Shown here one piece after another: positions 9,076 through 17,533 of a stretch of 64,000 bases of DNA (its first letter is position 1; the number at the start of each line of letters is the position of its first letter). The position numbers were made by a program, and so were the translations under genes. Origin of the DNA: Mycobacterium kyorinense (lineage in GTDB: Bacteria; Actinomycetota; Actinomycetes; Mycobacteriales; Mycobacteriaceae); assembly GCF_002101735.1 (NCBI RefSeq), contig NZ_LQPE01000147.1, forward strand, positions 1 through 64,000, written 5' to 3'. Below the pieces are notes generated by a model that did no database searches, was not told the DNA's origin, and saw only the letters and a program-made list of their open reading frames with translations.

Positions 9076-10220
9076 CTACTGGGTTCTGCGGCCGCTTCGG
9101 CCTCGATATCGTCCGGCTCTGCCTCCATGACGGACTCGCCTTCCTCGGTCAGCGCTTCGGCCTCCGCGGACGGTTCGGCCGCCAACAGCACTTTGAACGC
9201 GTTGTTGAGGAAAGCCACCGTCGGGACGGCCAGCAGCGCGCCGACGATACCGGCGAGCACTCCGCCGGTCGAGATCGCCAGCACGACCGCCAGCGGGTGG
9301 ATCGACACCGCCCGGCCCATCACCAGCGGCTGCAGAATGTGCGCCTCTAGCTGGTTGACCCCGATCAGCACCCCGAGCGTGATCAGCGCGTAGACGAATC
9401 CCTTTGCGAGCAGGGCCACCACGATCGCCAAAATGCCGCTGATCACGGCACCGACCAGCGGGATGAACGCGCCGAGGAACACCAGCGAGGCCAGCGGCAG
9501 CGCCAACGGAACGGCCATGATCGCCAGGCCCGTGCCGACTCCGGCCGCATCGACCAGCGCCACCAGGAAGGTGGCCCGGATGTAGCCGATCAGCGAGCCG
9601 TATCCGGCCCGGCCGGCGGCGCGGACCCGCTCTCGCGCCGCGACCGGGAAGATCTTGGTGACGTACTGCCAGATGTTGCGCCCGCCGTAGAGGAAGAAGA
9701 TCAGCGTGAACAGCATCATCAGCGCGGCCGTGAGGATCTCGGTGATGGTTGCCGCGGTCGACAGCGCGCCGCTGGTCAACTTCGCCTGATTGTTGCGCAG
9801 CGCTTCGATCGCGGCGTTGCCGGCGTTGTCGATCTGCTGGCGGCTCAGATGCAGCGGACCTTCGATCAGCCACTTGCGGGTGGAGTCGATGCTGTGCGTC
9901 ACCTGGTCGACCAAATCCGGTAGCCCGATCACGAACTCGCTGATGACGAACGACAGGATGCCGCCGAGAATCGCGAAGCCGGCCAGCAGCACCAGGGTCA
10001 CCGCGGCGCCGCGGGGCACGCCGCGGCGGTCCAGCCAGTCCACCAGGGGCACCAGCAACGCGCTGAGCATCAACGCCACCAGCACCGGGACGACGATGAT
10101 TTCGAGCTTCTTGACCACCCAGAGGAATGCGACAACGGCGGCCAGGATGACCAGCAACCGCCACGCCCAGGCGGCGGTCTTGCGGACGAGGGGTTCGACC
10201 GAGTCGTCGATCGACGGCAT
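9072..10220 (-). CDS. AI-2E family transporter (PerM/UPF0118), Rv0205-like
   Basis: A 382-residue integral membrane protein with about eight hydrophobic segments, and the PerM-type C-terminal half: GAFIPLVGAVISG, then a loop and LVMGRAVSIHPLAVVLA. Family members export small molecules, including AI-2 in E. coli TqsA; the substrate here is unknown. An in-frame GTG at 10253 would add 11 residues; I prefer the ATG before PSIDDS. The last 40 residues are acidic. Its TAA overlaps the TAG of mmpL3 on the opposite strand, so transcription of the two converges. Confidence 0.88.
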   Translation of the reverse strand: MPSIDDSVEPLVRKTAAWAWRLLVILAAVVAFLWVVKKLEIIVVPVLVALMLSALLVPLVDWLDRRGVPRGAAVTLVLLAGFAILGGILSFVISEFVIGLPDLVDQVTHSIDSTRKWLIEGPLHLSRQQIDNAGNAAIEALRNNQAKLTSGALSTAATITEILTAALMMLFTLIFFLYGGRNIWQYVTKIFPVAARERVRAAGRAGYGSLIGYIRATFLVALVDAAGVGTGLAIMAVPLALPLASLVFLGAFIPLVGAVISGILAIVVALLAKGFVYALITLGVLIGVNQLEAHILQPLVMGRAVSIHPLAVVLAISTGGVLAGIVGALLAVPTVAFLNNAFKVLLAAEPSAEAEALTEEGESVMEAEPDDIEAEAAAEPSS

Positions 10221-10307
10221 GCGGTCAAGCGTAATCGGCGCGGACACCGACACGGCGCGACGCGAAGCAACGATCCTGGCGCGACCTGCGCGGCTACCCT
10301 AAACCAC

Positions 10308-11465
10308 GTGTCGCACGACGCGTTGCCACACAACGTCGACGGTCAGCAGGAAGCGCCCGTCCACGGCAAATACTGGTGGCTTCGGTGGGTGATCCTGGGC
10401 ATCGTCGCCGTCGTGCTCGCGGTCGAGGTGGCGTTGGTGCGGGACCAGCTGGCCAAGGCGGCCAACAGCCTGTACTCGGCCAAGTGGTACTGGCTGCTGG
10501 CAGCAGCGCTGGCGGCCGGCGCGTCGATGCACAGTTTCGCCCAGATCCAGCGGACCCTGCTGAGGTCCGCGGGCGTCGACGTCAAGCAGTGGCGCTCGGA
10601 GGCCGCCTTCTACGCCGCCAACTCGTTGAGTACCACGCTGCCCGGCGGCCCTGTGCTATCGGCGACGTTTCTGCTTCGGCAGCAACGGATTTGGGGCGCG
10701 TCGACGGTGGTGGCGTCCTGGCAGCTGGTGATGTCGGGTGTGCTGCAGGCGGTGGGCCTGGCGCTGCTCGGTCTGGGCGGCGCGTTCTTTCTGGGCGCGA
10801 AGAACAACCCGTTCTCGTTGCTGTTCACGCTGGGCGGCTTTGTCGCGCTGTTGTTGCTGGCCCAAGCGGTGGCGTCACGACCGGAGCTGATCGACGGCAT
10901 CGGTCTGCGGGTGCTGTCCTGGGTCAACTCGGTGCGCGGCAAGCCGGCCACCACGGGCATCGACAGGTGGCGCCAAACCCTCGACCAGCTGGAGTCGGTC
11001 AGCCTGGGCCGCCGCGACCTGTCGGTGGCGTTCGGCTGGTCGCTGTTCAACTGGATCGCCGACGTGGCTTGCCTCGGCTTCGCCGCGTACGCCGCCGGCG
11101 GAAATGCGTCGGTGGCCGGGCTGACCGTTGCCTACGCGGCGGCGCGCGCGGTCGGCACGATCCCGCTGATGCCGGGCGGGCTGCTGGTCGTGGAGGCGGT
11201 GCTGGTGCCCGGTCTGGTCTCCAGCGGCATGTCGCTGCCCGATGCCATCTCGGCGATGCTGATCTACCGGGTGATCAGCTGGTTGTTGATCGCCGCGGTC
11301 GGCTGGGTGGTGTTCTTCTTCATGTTCCGCACCGAAAACGAGATCGACCCGGACACCGAGCAGGATTCGGCGGACCAGATCCCGCCGGCCGATCCGGGCG
11401 ACGGCGCGCTACAAGGCCCAGTGCCGCCACCGGACCCCGAACCCGGGGGCCGGGCCGCTACCTGA
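10308..11465 (+). CDS. LPG synthase-like (UPF0104) membrane protein, Rv0204c-like
   Basis: A 385-residue polytopic protein starting at GTG, with about eight membrane segments. The pattern matches the flippase-like transmembrane domain of lysylphosphatidylglycerol synthases (PF03706): a conserved STTLPGGP turn around residues 107-114 and a GTIPLMPGGLLVVEA motif in the C-terminal half. No aminoacyl-transferase domain is attached, so it is probably a lipid transporter rather than a synthase. The C-terminus is acidic and Pro-rich. It sits at the Rv0204c position. Its 3' end overlaps the convergent hemophore gene by 8 bases. Confidence 0.85.
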   Translation: MSHDALPHNVDGQQEAPVHGKYWWLRWVILGIVAVVLAVEVALVRDQLAKAANSLYSAKWYWLLAAALAAGASMHSFAQIQRTLLRSAGVDVKQWRSEAAFYAANSLSTTLPGGPVLSATFLLRQQRIWGASTVVASWQLVMSGVLQAVGLALLGLGGAFFLGAKNNPFSLLFTLGGFVALLLLAQAVASRPELIDGIGLRVLSWVNSVRGKPATTGIDRWRQTLDQLESVSLGRRDLSVAFGWSLFNWIADVACLGFAAYAAGGNASVAGLTVAYAAARAVGTIPLMPGGLLVVEAVLVPGLVSSGMSLPDAISAMLIYRVISWLLIAAVGWVVFFFMFRTENEIDPDTEQDSADQIPPADPGDGALQGPVPPPDPEPGGRAAT

Positions 11466-11973
11466 CGACGACGGGTGCAGCCGGGCCGGCCGGTGCCGCG
11501 GGGGCGCCGCCGCTCGGAGGAGTGCCGACGGGACCCGCCACCGGCAACGCCGGAGCCGCACCACCACCGGGCAGCCCGTTCTGCGCTCCCTGCATCAGTC
11601 CCAGCATCTGCGGAAGGCTGATCGGCAACTTGCACTTGGTCGACAGCGCGGTCAGTGGCTGCGAAATGGTCTGCAGGTCGCTGGCGGCCTTGGGATTGGC
11701 GTCGAAGTACGACTTCAGCGAGTTGACCGACTGCGGTCCGGCAGGCTGCTGCATGACGTTGGTCATCGCCTGGTTGGTCTCCGGGTGCGAGTCCAGGTAG
11801 TCACCTGCAGACTTCGCCACCGAGCCGACCGTGCGCGCCATCTCGCTCGCCGCGCAGGGATCGGACGCACCGACCGCCGACGGCACAGCCGACGCGACAA
11901 TGGCAGCGCCGCCCAGCGCGGTGGCGGTCAGTACGCCAAAGAGCCTGTGGCGCAACGTCGCAGTCGTCGTCAT
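11458..11973 (-). CDS. Hemophore-like secreted protein (Rv0203-like)
   Basis: A 171-residue exported protein. In Mtb, Rv0203 is an extracellular haem carrier reported to pass haem to MmpL3 and MmpL11, both encoded close by here. A signal peptide ends near AVPSAVGA. The mature part has two cysteines (DPC and TKC), likely a disulfide, and a Tyr-x3-His pair in DYLDSHPET matching the recalled haem ligands. A third His recalled from Mtb is not seen; a Tyr lies near that spacing. The last 35 residues are a Gly/Pro/Ala-rich tail. The start ATG has AAGGAG 5 bases upstream; the in-frame GTG two codons earlier would overlap this site and is unlikely. Confidence 0.85.
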   Translation of the reverse strand: MTTTATLRHRLFGVLTATALGGAAIVASAVPSAVGASDPCAASEMARTVGSVAKSAGDYLDSHPETNQAMTNVMQQPAGPQSVNSLKSYFDANPKAASDLQTISQPLTALSTKCKLPISLPQMLGLMQGAQNGLPGGGAAPALPVAGPVGTPPSGGAPAAPAGPAAPVVVR

Positions 11974-12103
11974 GAACACTCCTTAAGGGCTTGCGGACGC
12001 CTGGTCTTGCCACATGACAGTGGGAGGTGATCCCCGACCCGGAAACGCCCACCGGACATCCTGCCATCGGCTGCGGCGCCTCCGCCAATCCTGGCGAGCG
12101 CAA

Positions 12104-12119
12104 ACTGCGCAGGCGCAGT
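12104..12119. promoter_or_regulatory. Inverted repeat between hemophore gene and mmpL11
   Basis: Perfect 7-base arms ACTGCGC and GCGCAGT separated by AG. It lies about 130 bases from each of the two divergent genes, within the only intergenic stretch of about 277 bases here. It could be a regulator site for this haem-related pair, or a small cruciform. No IdeR-like box was found in the stretch. Function is unproven. Confidence 0.35.
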
Positions 12120-12250
12120 GCCCGGGTAACGGTCGCCGATGCCGAGTCGTTGCAGCTCAGCGACCCGAAGCCGAGATACTTTACAGCACGCTGCGGTAGG
12201 CTCGCCTGCACGAAACGCGGAAAGCGGGGAGGGCGGCCATCCAGCAGTTC

Positions 12251-15208
12251 ATGATGCGCCTCAGCAGCAACCTGCGTCGCTTCCGCTGGCTGGTCTTCAC
12301 GGGTTGGTTGCTCGCGCTGATACCTGCGATCTATCTGACGGTGACCCAGTCGGGGCATCTGACCGGCGGCGGCTTCGAGGTGGCCGGGTCGCAGTCGCTG
12401 CGCGTGCACGACGAGCTCGAGGCCCATTACCCCGACCAGGGCGCTTCGCCGCTGGCGCTGGTGGCAGCACCGCGGGCGGACGCCAGCTTCGAGGACATGA
12501 ACGACGCCGCGGCGATGCTCAAGCGGGTCGCCGGCGAGGTTCCCGACGTGGTGATGGTGCCCAACCCGACCCAGCGGGCGCCGCAGCCCGACCGGCCCTA
12601 CGTGGTGACGCTGCGGCTGGACTCCAACAACAACAGCGCCAGCGATGCCGCCAAGAAGCTGCGCACCAAGGTGGGCGTACACGGCGATAAACCCGGGCAG
12701 ATCGCAAACGGCCGGGTGCGGCTGTACGTGATCGGCCAGGGCGCGCTGAGCACGGCCGCGGCCGCCAACACCAAGCACGACATCGCCGCGGCGGAAAAAT
12801 GGAATCTGCCGATCATCCTGATCGTGTTGCTGGCGGTGTTCGGATCGCTGGCCGCCGCGGCGATCCCGCTGGCGCTGGGCGTCTGCACCGTCGCGATCAC
12901 GATGGGTCTGGTCTATCTGCTGTCGACCTACACCACGATGTCGGTGTTCGTCACCTCGACGGTGTCGATGTTCGGTATCGCGCTGGCCGTCGACTATTCG
13001 CTGTTCATCCTGATGCGCTTCCGCGAGGAACTGCGAGCCGGACGTCAGCCCGCCGAGGCCGTCGACGCCGCGATGGCCACCTCCGGGCTGGCGGTGGCGT
13101 TGTCCGGCATGACCGTCGTCGCGTCGCTGACGGGGATCTACCTGATCGACACCCCGGCGCTGGCGTCCATGGCCACCGGCGCGATCTTGGCGGTGGCGGT
13201 GGCGATGCTGACCTCCACCACGATGACGCCGGCGGTGCTGGCGACGTTCGGCCGGGCGGCGGCCAAGAGATCCGCGGTGCTGCACTGGTCGCGGCGGCCC
13301 GAGACCACCCAGTCGCGGTTCTGGACGCACTGGATCAGCTGGGTGATGCACCGGCCGTGGGCATGGGCGCTGGCCGCCTCGGCGGTCCTGCTGGCGATGG
13401 CGGCGCCGGCACTGTCGATGGTGCTGGGCAATAGCCTGCTGCGCCAATTCGATTCGTCACACGAGATCCGCGCCGGGGTGGCCGGCGCGGCCGAGGCGCT
13501 CGGGCCCGGCGCGCTGGGCCCGGTGCAGGTGCTGATCACGTTCCCCAACGGCGACGCGTCCTCCCCCGGGCACAGCCAGGCGCTGGAGGCGTTGCAACAC
13601 GAGATCGCGCAGGCACCCGACATCGTCACGGTGGCACCGCCGGTGTTCGCCGACGACAACAGCAGCGCCATGCTGTCCGCGGTGCTTGCGGTGGATCCCG
13701 AGGACCTGGGCGCCCGGCACACCGTGGACTGGCTGCGGGCCCACCTGCCCGGCCTGCCGCAGGTGGGTTCGGCCCAGGTGGCGATCGGCGGCCCCACCGC
13801 GCTGATCAAAGACTTCGACGACCAGGTGTCGGCGACCGAGCCGCTGGTGTTGGTGTTCGTCGCGCTGATCGCGTTCGTCATGCTGCTGGTTTCGATCCAG
13901 TCGGTGTTCTTGGCGTTCAAGGGCGTGCTGATGACCGTGCTGTCGGTGGCGGCCGCCTACGGCAGCTTGGTGATGGTCTTCCAATGGGGCTGGCTGCAGA
14001 AGCTGGGCTTCGAACCGATCACCTCGATCGATTCCACGGTTCCGCCGCTGGTCTTGGCGATGACGTTCGGCCTGTCGATGGACTACGAGATCTTCTTGCT
14101 CACCCGGATCCGGGAACGGTTCCTGCAGACCGGCCACACCCGAGACGCCGTCGCCTACGGGGTCAGCACCAGTGCCCGCACCATCACCAGCGCGGCGCTG
14201 ATCATGATCGCGGTGTTCATCGGATTCGCGTTCGCCGGCATGCCGCTGGTCGCCGAAATCGGTGTGGCCTGCGCGGTGGCGATCGCGGTGGACGCCACCG
14301 TGGTCCGGCTGGTGATGGTGCCGGCGCTGATGGCGATGTTCGACCAGTGGAACTGGTGGCTGCCGGCCTGGCTGCACCGCATCCTGCCGTCGGTGGACTT
14401 CGAAAAACCGCTGCCTATGGCCGATCTCGGCGACGTCGTGATGATCCCCGACGACATCTCCGCCCCCGTCGTGCCGGGCGCCGACCTGCGGATGGTGCTC
14501 AAGTCGGCGGCCAAGCTCAAACACCTTGTCCCGGACGCGATTTGCGTGGCCGACCCGCTGGCCTTCACCGGATGCGGGCGCAACGGCGATCTGCGCGGAC
14601 GGGTCAAGGGCAGCGACGACGCCGCCACCCACCGCGTCGCCATGGCCGCTGCGGGCAACGGCACCAACGGCGGGTCCGTGGCCCGCAAACTCGTCGGCGG
14701 CCTGCCGTACCGCAACGGCACCGGGCGGCCGGTGCACCCTGTCACGCTGTGGCGTGGTCGGCTCTCCGTCGCGCTCGATGCCTTGGAAAGCGCACGCCGG
14801 GCCGACCAGCCGCGGTTCGAGCGCCGCAGCCCGGTGGAGACCACCCACGTGCAGTTGCCCACCGGTGACCGCCTGCAAATCCCCACTGGCGCCGAAACGC
14901 TACGTCTCAAGGGGTACCTGATCATGTCGCGCAACAGCAGCCGCGACTACGCGGAATTTGCTGAACTGGTCGACGCGATGGAGCCCGAGACCGCCGCGGT
15001 CGTGCTGGCGGGGATGGATAAGTACTACTGTTGTCAATCATCTAAGCGACAATGGATCGCTACCCAGTTGGTTCGTCGGCTCGCGGATCCACACCCGTCC
15101 GATGTCGAGGACGATCAGTGGCCCGAGCCGGAAGGGAAGGCAGACTGGGAGGAGGTCAGGCAGCGCTGCCTGTCGGTGGCGGTGGCGATGCTGGAGGAGG
15201 CGAGGTGA
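12251..15208 (+). CDS. mmpL11: MmpL11, RND-family lipid transporter
   Basis: Inner-membrane RND transporter. In Mtb, MmpL11 exports monomeromycolyl diacylglycerol and mycolate wax esters and has been tied to haem uptake. The protein is 985 residues (Mtb 966). Two RND repeats are visible, with the TM4 motif LAVDYSLF and the TM10 motif SMDYEIFL supplying the Asp-Tyr relay pairs, and NSLLRQFDSSHEIRAG at the start of the second periplasmic loop. The C-terminal cytoplasmic domain, from about residue 740, is longer than a plain MmpL and ends MLEEAR as in Mtb. The start MMRLSSNLRR also matches Mtb. The stop overlaps the GTG of the next gene. Confidence 0.96.
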   Translation: MMRLSSNLRRFRWLVFTGWLLALIPAIYLTVTQSGHLTGGGFEVAGSQSLRVHDELEAHYPDQGASPLALVAAPRADASFEDMNDAAAMLKRVAGEVPDVVMVPNPTQRAPQPDRPYVVTLRLDSNNNSASDAAKKLRTKVGVHGDKPGQIANGRVRLYVIGQGALSTAAAANTKHDIAAAEKWNLPIILIVLLAVFGSLAAAAIPLALGVCTVAITMGLVYLLSTYTTMSVFVTSTVSMFGIALAVDYSLFILMRFREELRAGRQPAEAVDAAMATSGLAVALSGMTVVASLTGIYLIDTPALASMATGAILAVAVAMLTSTTMTPAVLATFGRAAAKRSAVLHWSRRPETTQSRFWTHWISWVMHRPWAWALAASAVLLAMAAPALSMVLGNSLLRQFDSSHEIRAGVAGAAEALGPGALGPVQVLITFPNGDASSPGHSQALEALQHEIAQAPDIVTVAPPVFADDNSSAMLSAVLAVDPEDLGARHTVDWLRAHLPGLPQVGSAQVAIGGPTALIKDFDDQVSATEPLVLVFVALIAFVMLLVSIQSVFLAFKGVLMTVLSVAAAYGSLVMVFQWGWLQKLGFEPITSIDSTVPPLVLAMTFGLSMDYEIFLLTRIRERFLQTGHTRDAVAYGVSTSARTITSAALIMIAVFIGFAFAGMPLVAEIGVACAVAIAVDATVVRLVMVPALMAMFDQWNWWLPAWLHRILPSVDFEKPLPMADLGDVVMIPDDISAPVVPGADLRMVLKSAAKLKHLVPDAICVADPLAFTGCGRNGDLRGRVKGSDDAATHRVAMAAAGNGTNGGSVARKLVGGLPYRNGTGRPVHPVTLWRGRLSVALDALESARRADQPRFERRSPVETTHVQLPTGDRLQIPTGAETLRLKGYLIMSRNSSRDYAEFAELVDAMEPETAAVVLAGMDKYYCCQSSKRQWIATQLVRRLADPHPSDVEDDQWPEPEGKADWEEVRQRCLSVAVAMLEEAR

Positions 15209-15744
15209 CGTTGGCATCGGACCGACGCCCCGGACCGGCGCCGCATCGGTCCCCCACCGCCCCGCGCCCACGCCCGGCGCCGCAGCGGCCGCCCCGCCCT
15301 GCCTACGCCGACCAGCCCGTCGAGTTCTGGCCTACCTCGGCGATCCGTGCGGCGCTGGACAGCGGGGACATCGCCACCTGGAAGCAGATCGCGGTCGCGA
15401 TCAAGCGAGACCCGTACGGCCGCACCGCACGTCAGGTCGAAGAGGTGCTCGAGCGGGCCCGCCCCTACGGCATCTCCAAAGCGCTCGCCGAGGTGCTCGA
15501 CCGCGCCCGCGCCCACCTGGAAGCCAACGAGCGCGAAGAAGTGGCCCGCCACGTGCGCCTGCTGATGGACCGATCCGGGCTGGGCCCACGGGAATTCGCA
15601 TCACGCATCGGTGTCCCCGCCGAGGAACTGGCCAGCTACCTTGACGCCAGGGTCAGCCCGTCGGCCTCGCTGATGATCCGGATGCGACGGCTGTCCGACC
15701 GATTCGCCAAGTCGCGGTCACGGCGCCCACCGGACAACGGATGA
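15205..15744 (+). CDS. Small HTH-containing protein, Rv0201c-like
   Basis: A 179-residue protein starting at GTG in a GTGA overlap with mmpL11, with GGAGGAGGCGAG just upstream. The first 35 residues are Pro/Arg-rich and disordered. Residues 40-110 form an Ala/Arg/Glu-rich helical domain (FWPTSAIRAALDSGDIATW). The C-terminal 60 residues resemble a Cro/XRE-type helix-turn-helix: REFASRIGVPAEELASYL. It is encoded in an apparent operon with mmpL11 and the CoA-binding protein, so regulation of that operon is a reasonable guess. It matches the Rv0201c position. Confidence 0.75.
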   Translation: MTLASDRRPGPAPHRSPTAPRPRPAPQRPPRPAYADQPVEFWPTSAIRAALDSGDIATWKQIAVAIKRDPYGRTARQVEEVLERARPYGISKALAEVLDRARAHLEANEREEVARHVRLLMDRSGLGPREFASRIGVPAEELASYLDARVSPSASLMIRMRRLSDRFAKSRSRRPPDNG

Positions 15745-16160
15745 CGGCTTCGCCCGACGACGCGGCGCTGCGGCGCATCCTGGCCGAGACCCGCACCATC
15801 GCGGTGGTCGGCGCATCGGCCAAACGCACCCGGCCGAGCTACGAGATCTACTCGTATCTGGTGTCGACCGGCCAGTACCAGGTGTTCCCGGTCAACCCGA
15901 CGATCACGGAAATCGACGGCGCCCCAGTGTATCCGCGGCTGGCGGACGTGCCGGTGATTCCCGACATGGTCGACGTCTTCCGCCGGTTCGACGAACTGCC
16001 GGCCGTGCTGGCCGACACTCTGGCGCTGCAGCCGCATCCGAAAACCCTTTGGCTGCAGCAAGGTCTGTGGCATGAGCAGGTGGGACGCGACGCCGCGGCC
16101 GCCGGGCTGCACGTGGTGATGGACCGGTGCCTGATGGTCGAGCACGCGCGGCTGCCTTGA
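15741..16160 (+). CDS. CoA-binding domain protein (YccU-like)
   Basis: A 139-residue Rossmann-fold protein with the CoA_binding_2 pattern: IAVVGASAKRTRPSYEI at the nucleotide-binding turn, then VFPVNPTITEIDG, and KTLWLQQGLW before the C-terminal MDRCLMVEHARL. Such proteins bind CoA but have no assigned reaction. The start ATG overlaps the preceding stop (ATGA), making it the third gene of the mmpL11 unit. I do not recall a counterpart at this position in Mtb, so it may be a lineage difference. Confidence 0.88.
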   Translation: MTASPDDAALRRILAETRTIAVVGASAKRTRPSYEIYSYLVSTGQYQVFPVNPTITEIDGAPVYPRLADVPVIPDMVDVFRRFDELPAVLADTLALQPHPKTLWLQQGLWHEQVGRDAAAAGLHVVMDRCLMVEHARLP

Positions 16161-16162
16161 TT

Positions 16163-16207
16163 GCGGCGACCCGCCGCGCCCGGCTGCGCCGCGCTTGCGA
16201 TCGCCGC
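16163..16207. terminator. Hairpin between convergent genes
   Basis: Arms GCGGCGA and TCGCCGC (perfect, 7 bases) enclose a very G+C-rich 31-base spacer with further internal complementarity. It fills the 46-base gap between the CoA-binding gene and the convergent omamB-like gene and just touches the stop of the latter. It probably acts as a bidirectional terminator without a U tract, or is a copy of a mycobacterial palindromic repeat. Confidence 0.45.
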
Positions 16208-16896
16208 TAGCGCGAATTGATCGGTGACCAGTCGAGCACCACCCAGCTGCCGCTGTCCTTGCTCAGCACCACCCGCACCGCGGGGCTGGCGTGCTCGGGC
16301 GGCTGACCCGGCACATCCTGGGTGACCCGCAGGATCACCGCCACCACCGCCGCCGACGGGCCGATCGCTTCGACCCCGGCCGCCAGCGTCTCGGCCTGGG
16401 CGCTGACGTGGCGACGGGCCAGGTCGGCGCTGGACTTGGCGTACTGCTCCTTTAGCGCCCCGGCTTTGTCGGGTGCCATCATCGCGGCAGCCCGGTCGAT
16501 CGACGCGGTCGGGGCGCCCGGGGAGAACGACGCCGCCGCCTCCGCCATCCCGGTCGCGATCCGTACCACTTCGGCCGAGTCGCGTTTGAGGTCGCGGTCG
16601 GGCGTCGTCCAGCGGTAATAGCCGGTCAGCACCGCGGCCACCAGCGCGGCCGCGCACAGCGCCGCGACAATCAGCCGCAGCAGAGGCGCGTCGTCGTCGG
16701 TGCCCACGGTGACCGAATCCCGTCGCAGCAGCCAGAAATTGACCAGCACGCCCTCGACGATCAGCAGGATCAGCGCCGAGCAGGTCGCCACCCACCACAG
16801 CGGCCAGCTCAGCACCACGCCGATCGCCAGCAACGCCGCGAGCGCTGCCAGCGGCGCCGCCACGTCGAAGGCCGCCACGCGCCACGCGTTTCTCAT
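16207..16896 (-). CDS. omamB: Orphan Mce-associated membrane protein, OmamB/Rv0200-like
   Basis: A 229-residue protein, identical in length to Mtb Rv0200. Three hydrophobic segments lie in the first 115 residues (the last is LIVAALCAAALVAAVLTGYY), followed by an extracytoplasmic domain ending VLSKDSGSWVVLDWSPINS, typical of Mce-associated proteins. The start ATG overlaps the omamA stop. Orphan Mce-associated proteins are thought to assist Mce lipid importers encoded elsewhere; the mce1 operon lies 32 kb away in this window. The symbol is by synteny and family, not by direct comparison. Confidence 0.82.
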   Translation of the reverse strand: MRNAWRVAAFDVAAPLAALAALLAIGVVLSWPLWWVATCSALILLIVEGVLVNFWLLRRDSVTVGTDDDAPLLRLIVAALCAAALVAAVLTGYYRWTTPDRDLKRDSAEVVRIATGMAEAAASFSPGAPTASIDRAAAMMAPDKAGALKEQYAKSSADLARRHVSAQAETLAAGVEAIGPSAAVVAVILRVTQDVPGQPPEHASPAVRVVLSKDSGSWVVLDWSPINSR

Positions 16897-17492
16897 CGGA
16901 TCGACCCCAGCTGCGAGATCAGCAGCCTGCCGTCCACGTCGGACACCGCCAGCCGCAGGTTCCAATGCACGATCTGCGGCTTGCCGCCGACGTTCTCGCT
17001 GACCGACGTGGCGACCACCATGACCGTGTCGGTACGCCGGGCGATTCCCGCCGGCAGCGGTTCGGACGGCCGGCGGCCCGGCTGGGCGTCCGGCTCGTGG
17101 TGCACCGCTTCGATCGCGACGGCCTCGATGCGGCCGGTGCTGCGGGCCTGCAGCCGCTGCACCACCTGCCGGTAGGGCTGCATCGCGGAATCGAAGTCGG
17201 CGTTGAGTTCTCCCACGGTGCCGTCGTGCAGCCGCTGCAGGTTGGCGTCGACGTTATCGGTGTTCATGTTGATCAACACACCGGTCCAGTCGGCCGCGGT
17301 CTGCATGACCCGGCTCTGGTAGTGCCGCTCGTCGACGTCGCCGCGATGCGTCGTCCAGATGAGTGCGCCCAGCGCGATCGCCGCGACCGACAGCACGCCC
17401 AGCACGGCCGAGGCGATGCCGTAGGCGGAGAAGATCGGGCCGCCGGGCGCTTCTTCGGCGGCCGGCTCGGTCTGGTCCCCCTCGTCGGGCAT
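16893..17492 (-). CDS. omamA: Orphan Mce-associated membrane protein, OmamA/Rv0199-like
   Basis: A 199-residue protein with a disordered acidic N-terminus, one membrane segment (IASAVLGVLSVAAIALGALIW) and an extracytoplasmic domain containing GVLINMNTDNVDANLQRL and ending SDVDGRLLISQLGSIR. In Mtb, OmamA (Rv0199) is needed for stability of the Mce ATPase MceG and for cholesterol import. I chose the start MPDEGDQ, matching the recalled Mtb N-terminus MPDGEQ. A longer start at 17549 would run into the zmp1 start region. It is coupled to omamB by a 4-base overlap. Confidence 0.87.
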   Translation of the reverse strand: MPDEGDQTEPAAEEAPGGPIFSAYGIASAVLGVLSVAAIALGALIWTTHRGDVDERHYQSRVMQTAADWTGVLINMNTDNVDANLQRLHDGTVGELNADFDSAMQPYRQVVQRLQARSTGRIEAVAIEAVHHEPDAQPGRRPSEPLPAGIARRTDTVMVVATSVSENVGGKPQIVHWNLRLAVSDVDGRLLISQLGSIR

Positions 17493-17533
17493 GGCCGTGA
17501 GGCTACCTGCCGATCGATGGTAAGGATGACAAG

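Noticed and set aside
11801..13447. Minus-strand open frame of 548 codons
   Set aside because: It runs antisense through mmpL11 and across the hemophore start; low-complexity Arg/His/Gln composition with no domain.
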